From assembly GCA_964459805.1 (NCBI GenBank), contig CAYWOD010000069.1, forward strand, positions 1 to 15,715: DNA of 15,715 nt. Direction: 5' to 3'. Positions within the stretch are counted from its first letter, which is position 1. Every line of letters begins with the position of its first letter. The notes beneath the pieces are model-generated. The model did not search any database and was not told where the DNA came from. It was given only the letters and a program-made list of their open reading frames with translations. The position numbers and the translations under genes are program-made. The stretch comes from DAOVRL01 sp964459805 (GTDB lineage: Bacteria; Planctomycetota; Phycisphaerae; Sedimentisphaerales; Anaerobacaceae). Shown piece after piece: positions 15,057 to 15,715 of the stretch.

Positions 15057-15075
15057 CTTTCGACTCCGCTCAGGA
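15057..15075. repeat. TTCGAC-N3-GCTCAGGA interspersed motif, copy 1
   Basis: The core TTTCGACTCCGCTCAGGA is a known type of short interspersed repeat in many bacterial genomes. It shares TTCGAC-N3-GCTCAGGA with the copy at 15273-15296 in the same orientation. Confidence 0.6.
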
Positions 15076-15170
15076 TATATAGGCGATTGGGGGATCTTGG
15101 GCGGTTGATGGTGATGATTTTAGCTCTCCGAACTAACGATTGAGTGTGACTATCAACTTGTTAGATATAT

Positions 15171-15199
15171 ATTATACCATACACAGAGTTAGGTGTCAA
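15171..15199 (-). promoter_or_regulatory. Perfect consensus sigma70 promoter, leftward
   Basis: On the minus strand TTGACA (15199-15194) and TATAAT (15176-15171) are separated by exactly 17 bp, matching both hexamers 6/6. AT-rich DNA upstream (15203-15212) could act as an UP element. Transcription would begin near 15164 and run left through the repeat block toward the fucosidase, whose ATG is about 630 bp away. No good open frame begins just after it, so it may give a long leader, a non-coding RNA, or be part of the repeat complex. Confidence 0.7.
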
Positions 15200-15272
15200 G
15201 TGAATTTTTTGGCATGAAGAAAGGATTAACCACGAATTGGCACGAAAAGTTATTAGACACGGATCCGTTCGA

Positions 15273-15296
15273 CCCTTCGACGATGCTCAGGACAGG
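15273..15296. repeat. TTCGAC-N3-GCTCAGGA interspersed motif, copy 2
   Basis: CCCTTCGACGATGCTCAGGA followed by CAGG is the second copy of the motif. In translation it gives the familiar spurious peptide PFDDAQDRL. The preceding AACCACGAATTGGCACGAA (about 15228-15246) also resembles a common interspersed repeat. Confidence 0.65.
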
Positions 15297-15539
15297 TTAA
15301 CGCTGATGAACAGGGATGGTAGATTCTCGATGGTCGAATTGATGCCCCCAGCCCAGAGAAGGAGCGGAGACCTTCAAATCTCCGGGGCCGAATGGGAAAC
15401 CGCGACTTTACGCAGTTTTCTGAGCGTCTTTTGGAACAGATCGCGTTTTTCTTGAAGATTCCTATTATATCTAAGCCTCTGTAGAACAAGGCTTTACAAG
15501 GACAGAGTGAAAAAATTCATGAAAAACCAATGGAATCTG
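15297..15539. other. Intergenic region without a recognisable gene
   Basis: Frames here are short on both strands and unlike known families. One small hairpin is visible: CGGAGA (15365-15370) with TCTCCG (15379-15384). An ATG at 15519 opens a 35-codon frame to 15626, but it has no convincing ribosome binding site and overlaps the promoter below. Confidence 0.4.
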
Positions 15540-15597
15540 TTGAAAAGATACGCAATTCAGTATATACTGGCTCGTAGCTGGTGCAGGCCAGTATATA
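15540..15597 (+). promoter_or_regulatory. Promoter with overlapping palindrome (possible operator)
   Basis: TTGAAA (15540-15545) and TATACT (15563-15568) are 17 bp apart. The -10 box lies inside the left arm of a perfect 11-bp inverted repeat (15561-15571 with 15587-15597; the right arm reads GCCAGTATATA) around a 15-nt loop. The position over the -10 box and start site suits a repressor site; in RNA only the part after the start would be present, so a DNA operator is more likely than an RNA hairpin. Confidence 0.5.
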
Positions 15598-15644
15598 TTA
15601 AGATCAGCCTTGTTGTTCATCATTGAAACAGAAGGAGAAAGAAA

Positions 15645-15674
15645 ATGAAAGAGTTACTTCTGAATCCACTCTAA
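15645..15674 (+). CDS. Nine-codon leucine-rich ORF, possible leader peptide
   Basis: ATG at 15645 is preceded by AGAAGGAGAAAG, a strong ribosome binding site at good spacing, and encodes only MKELLLNPL before TAA. Four of nine residues are leucine, three of them consecutive (TTA CTT CTG). A small stem CCGTC-TTTA-GGCGG follows directly. This would fit a leucine attenuation leader, but the structural gene would lie beyond the window. It could equally be the start of a gene broken by an early stop. Confidence 0.3.
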   Translation: MKELLLNPL

Positions 15675-15715
15675 AAACCCGTCTTTAGGCGGCTTGTCTG
15701 AAATATCGTTCGGGC

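Noticed and set aside
15237..15489. Overlapping 72- and 78-codon ORFs on opposite strands
   Set aside because: Both are created by the interspersed repeat at 15273-15296 and have no other support.

Overview
The window looks like a chromosomal stretch of an anaerobic or particle-associated planctomycete, most likely a Phycisphaerae/Sedimentisphaerales relative. This rests on content alone: secreted sulfatase, GH29 fucosidase, a DUF4038/GH140-like hydrolase, a ceramidase-fold protein, a Tat-exported Gfo/Idh/MocA oxidoreductase, a stand-alone FHA protein, and several families of short interspersed repeats that I associate from memory with such genomes. No rRNA or complete tRNA is present to confirm it.

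Left part (1-5905) is accessory DNA. A strong promoter (522-550) precedes one very large gene (586-4698). Its 1370-residue product has an N-terminal Hsp90/sacsin-type GHKL ATPase and a C-terminal NO VEIN-type DUF3883 (NOV_C) nuclease-like domain, both with their key motifs intact. A likely role is genome or phage defence, but that is inference. Downstream lie the first 81 codons of a transposase (pseudogene), a perfect minus-strand terminator hairpin, the 3' half of a tRNA-Val(UAC) gene that looks like an attachment site, and the last ~80-90 codons of a tyrosine recombinase whose stop codon lies inside the tRNA T-arm sequence. A half-tRNA followed directly by an integrase is the arrangement expected at the junction of two tandem tRNA-integrated elements, the second now mostly deleted.

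Middle part (5896-11111): a minus-strand operon encodes a Tat-signal Gfo/Idh/MocA oxidoreductase followed by a secreted ceramidase-like protein. The ceramidase-like frame ends exactly against the integrase remnant. A REP-like palindromic repeat (8829-8912) separates this operon from a divergent plus-strand pair: a small FHA-domain protein, with a near-consensus promoter, and a secreted DUF4038/GH140-like glycoside hydrolase.

Right part (11292-15715): a minus-strand pair, secreted GH29 alpha-L-fucosidase then a type I sulfatase, is separated by a 166-bp nested inverted-repeat structure. Upstream of the fucosidase is about 1.1 kb of repeat-rich DNA holding a 102-bp tandem repeat, a 20-bp repeat, two copies of a TTCGAC-N3-GCTCAGGA motif, and a perfect TTGACA-N17-TATAAT promoter facing left. 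At the right edge a second promoter, a palindrome, a strong ribosome binding site and a nine-codon leucine-rich ORF suggest the 5' leader of a gene that starts outside the window.

Together the enzymes in the middle and right parts would strip sulfate and fucose (and probably other side-chain sugars) from complex, perhaps algal or plant, glycans outside the cytoplasm. The left part is a mobile, defence-like insertion next to them.
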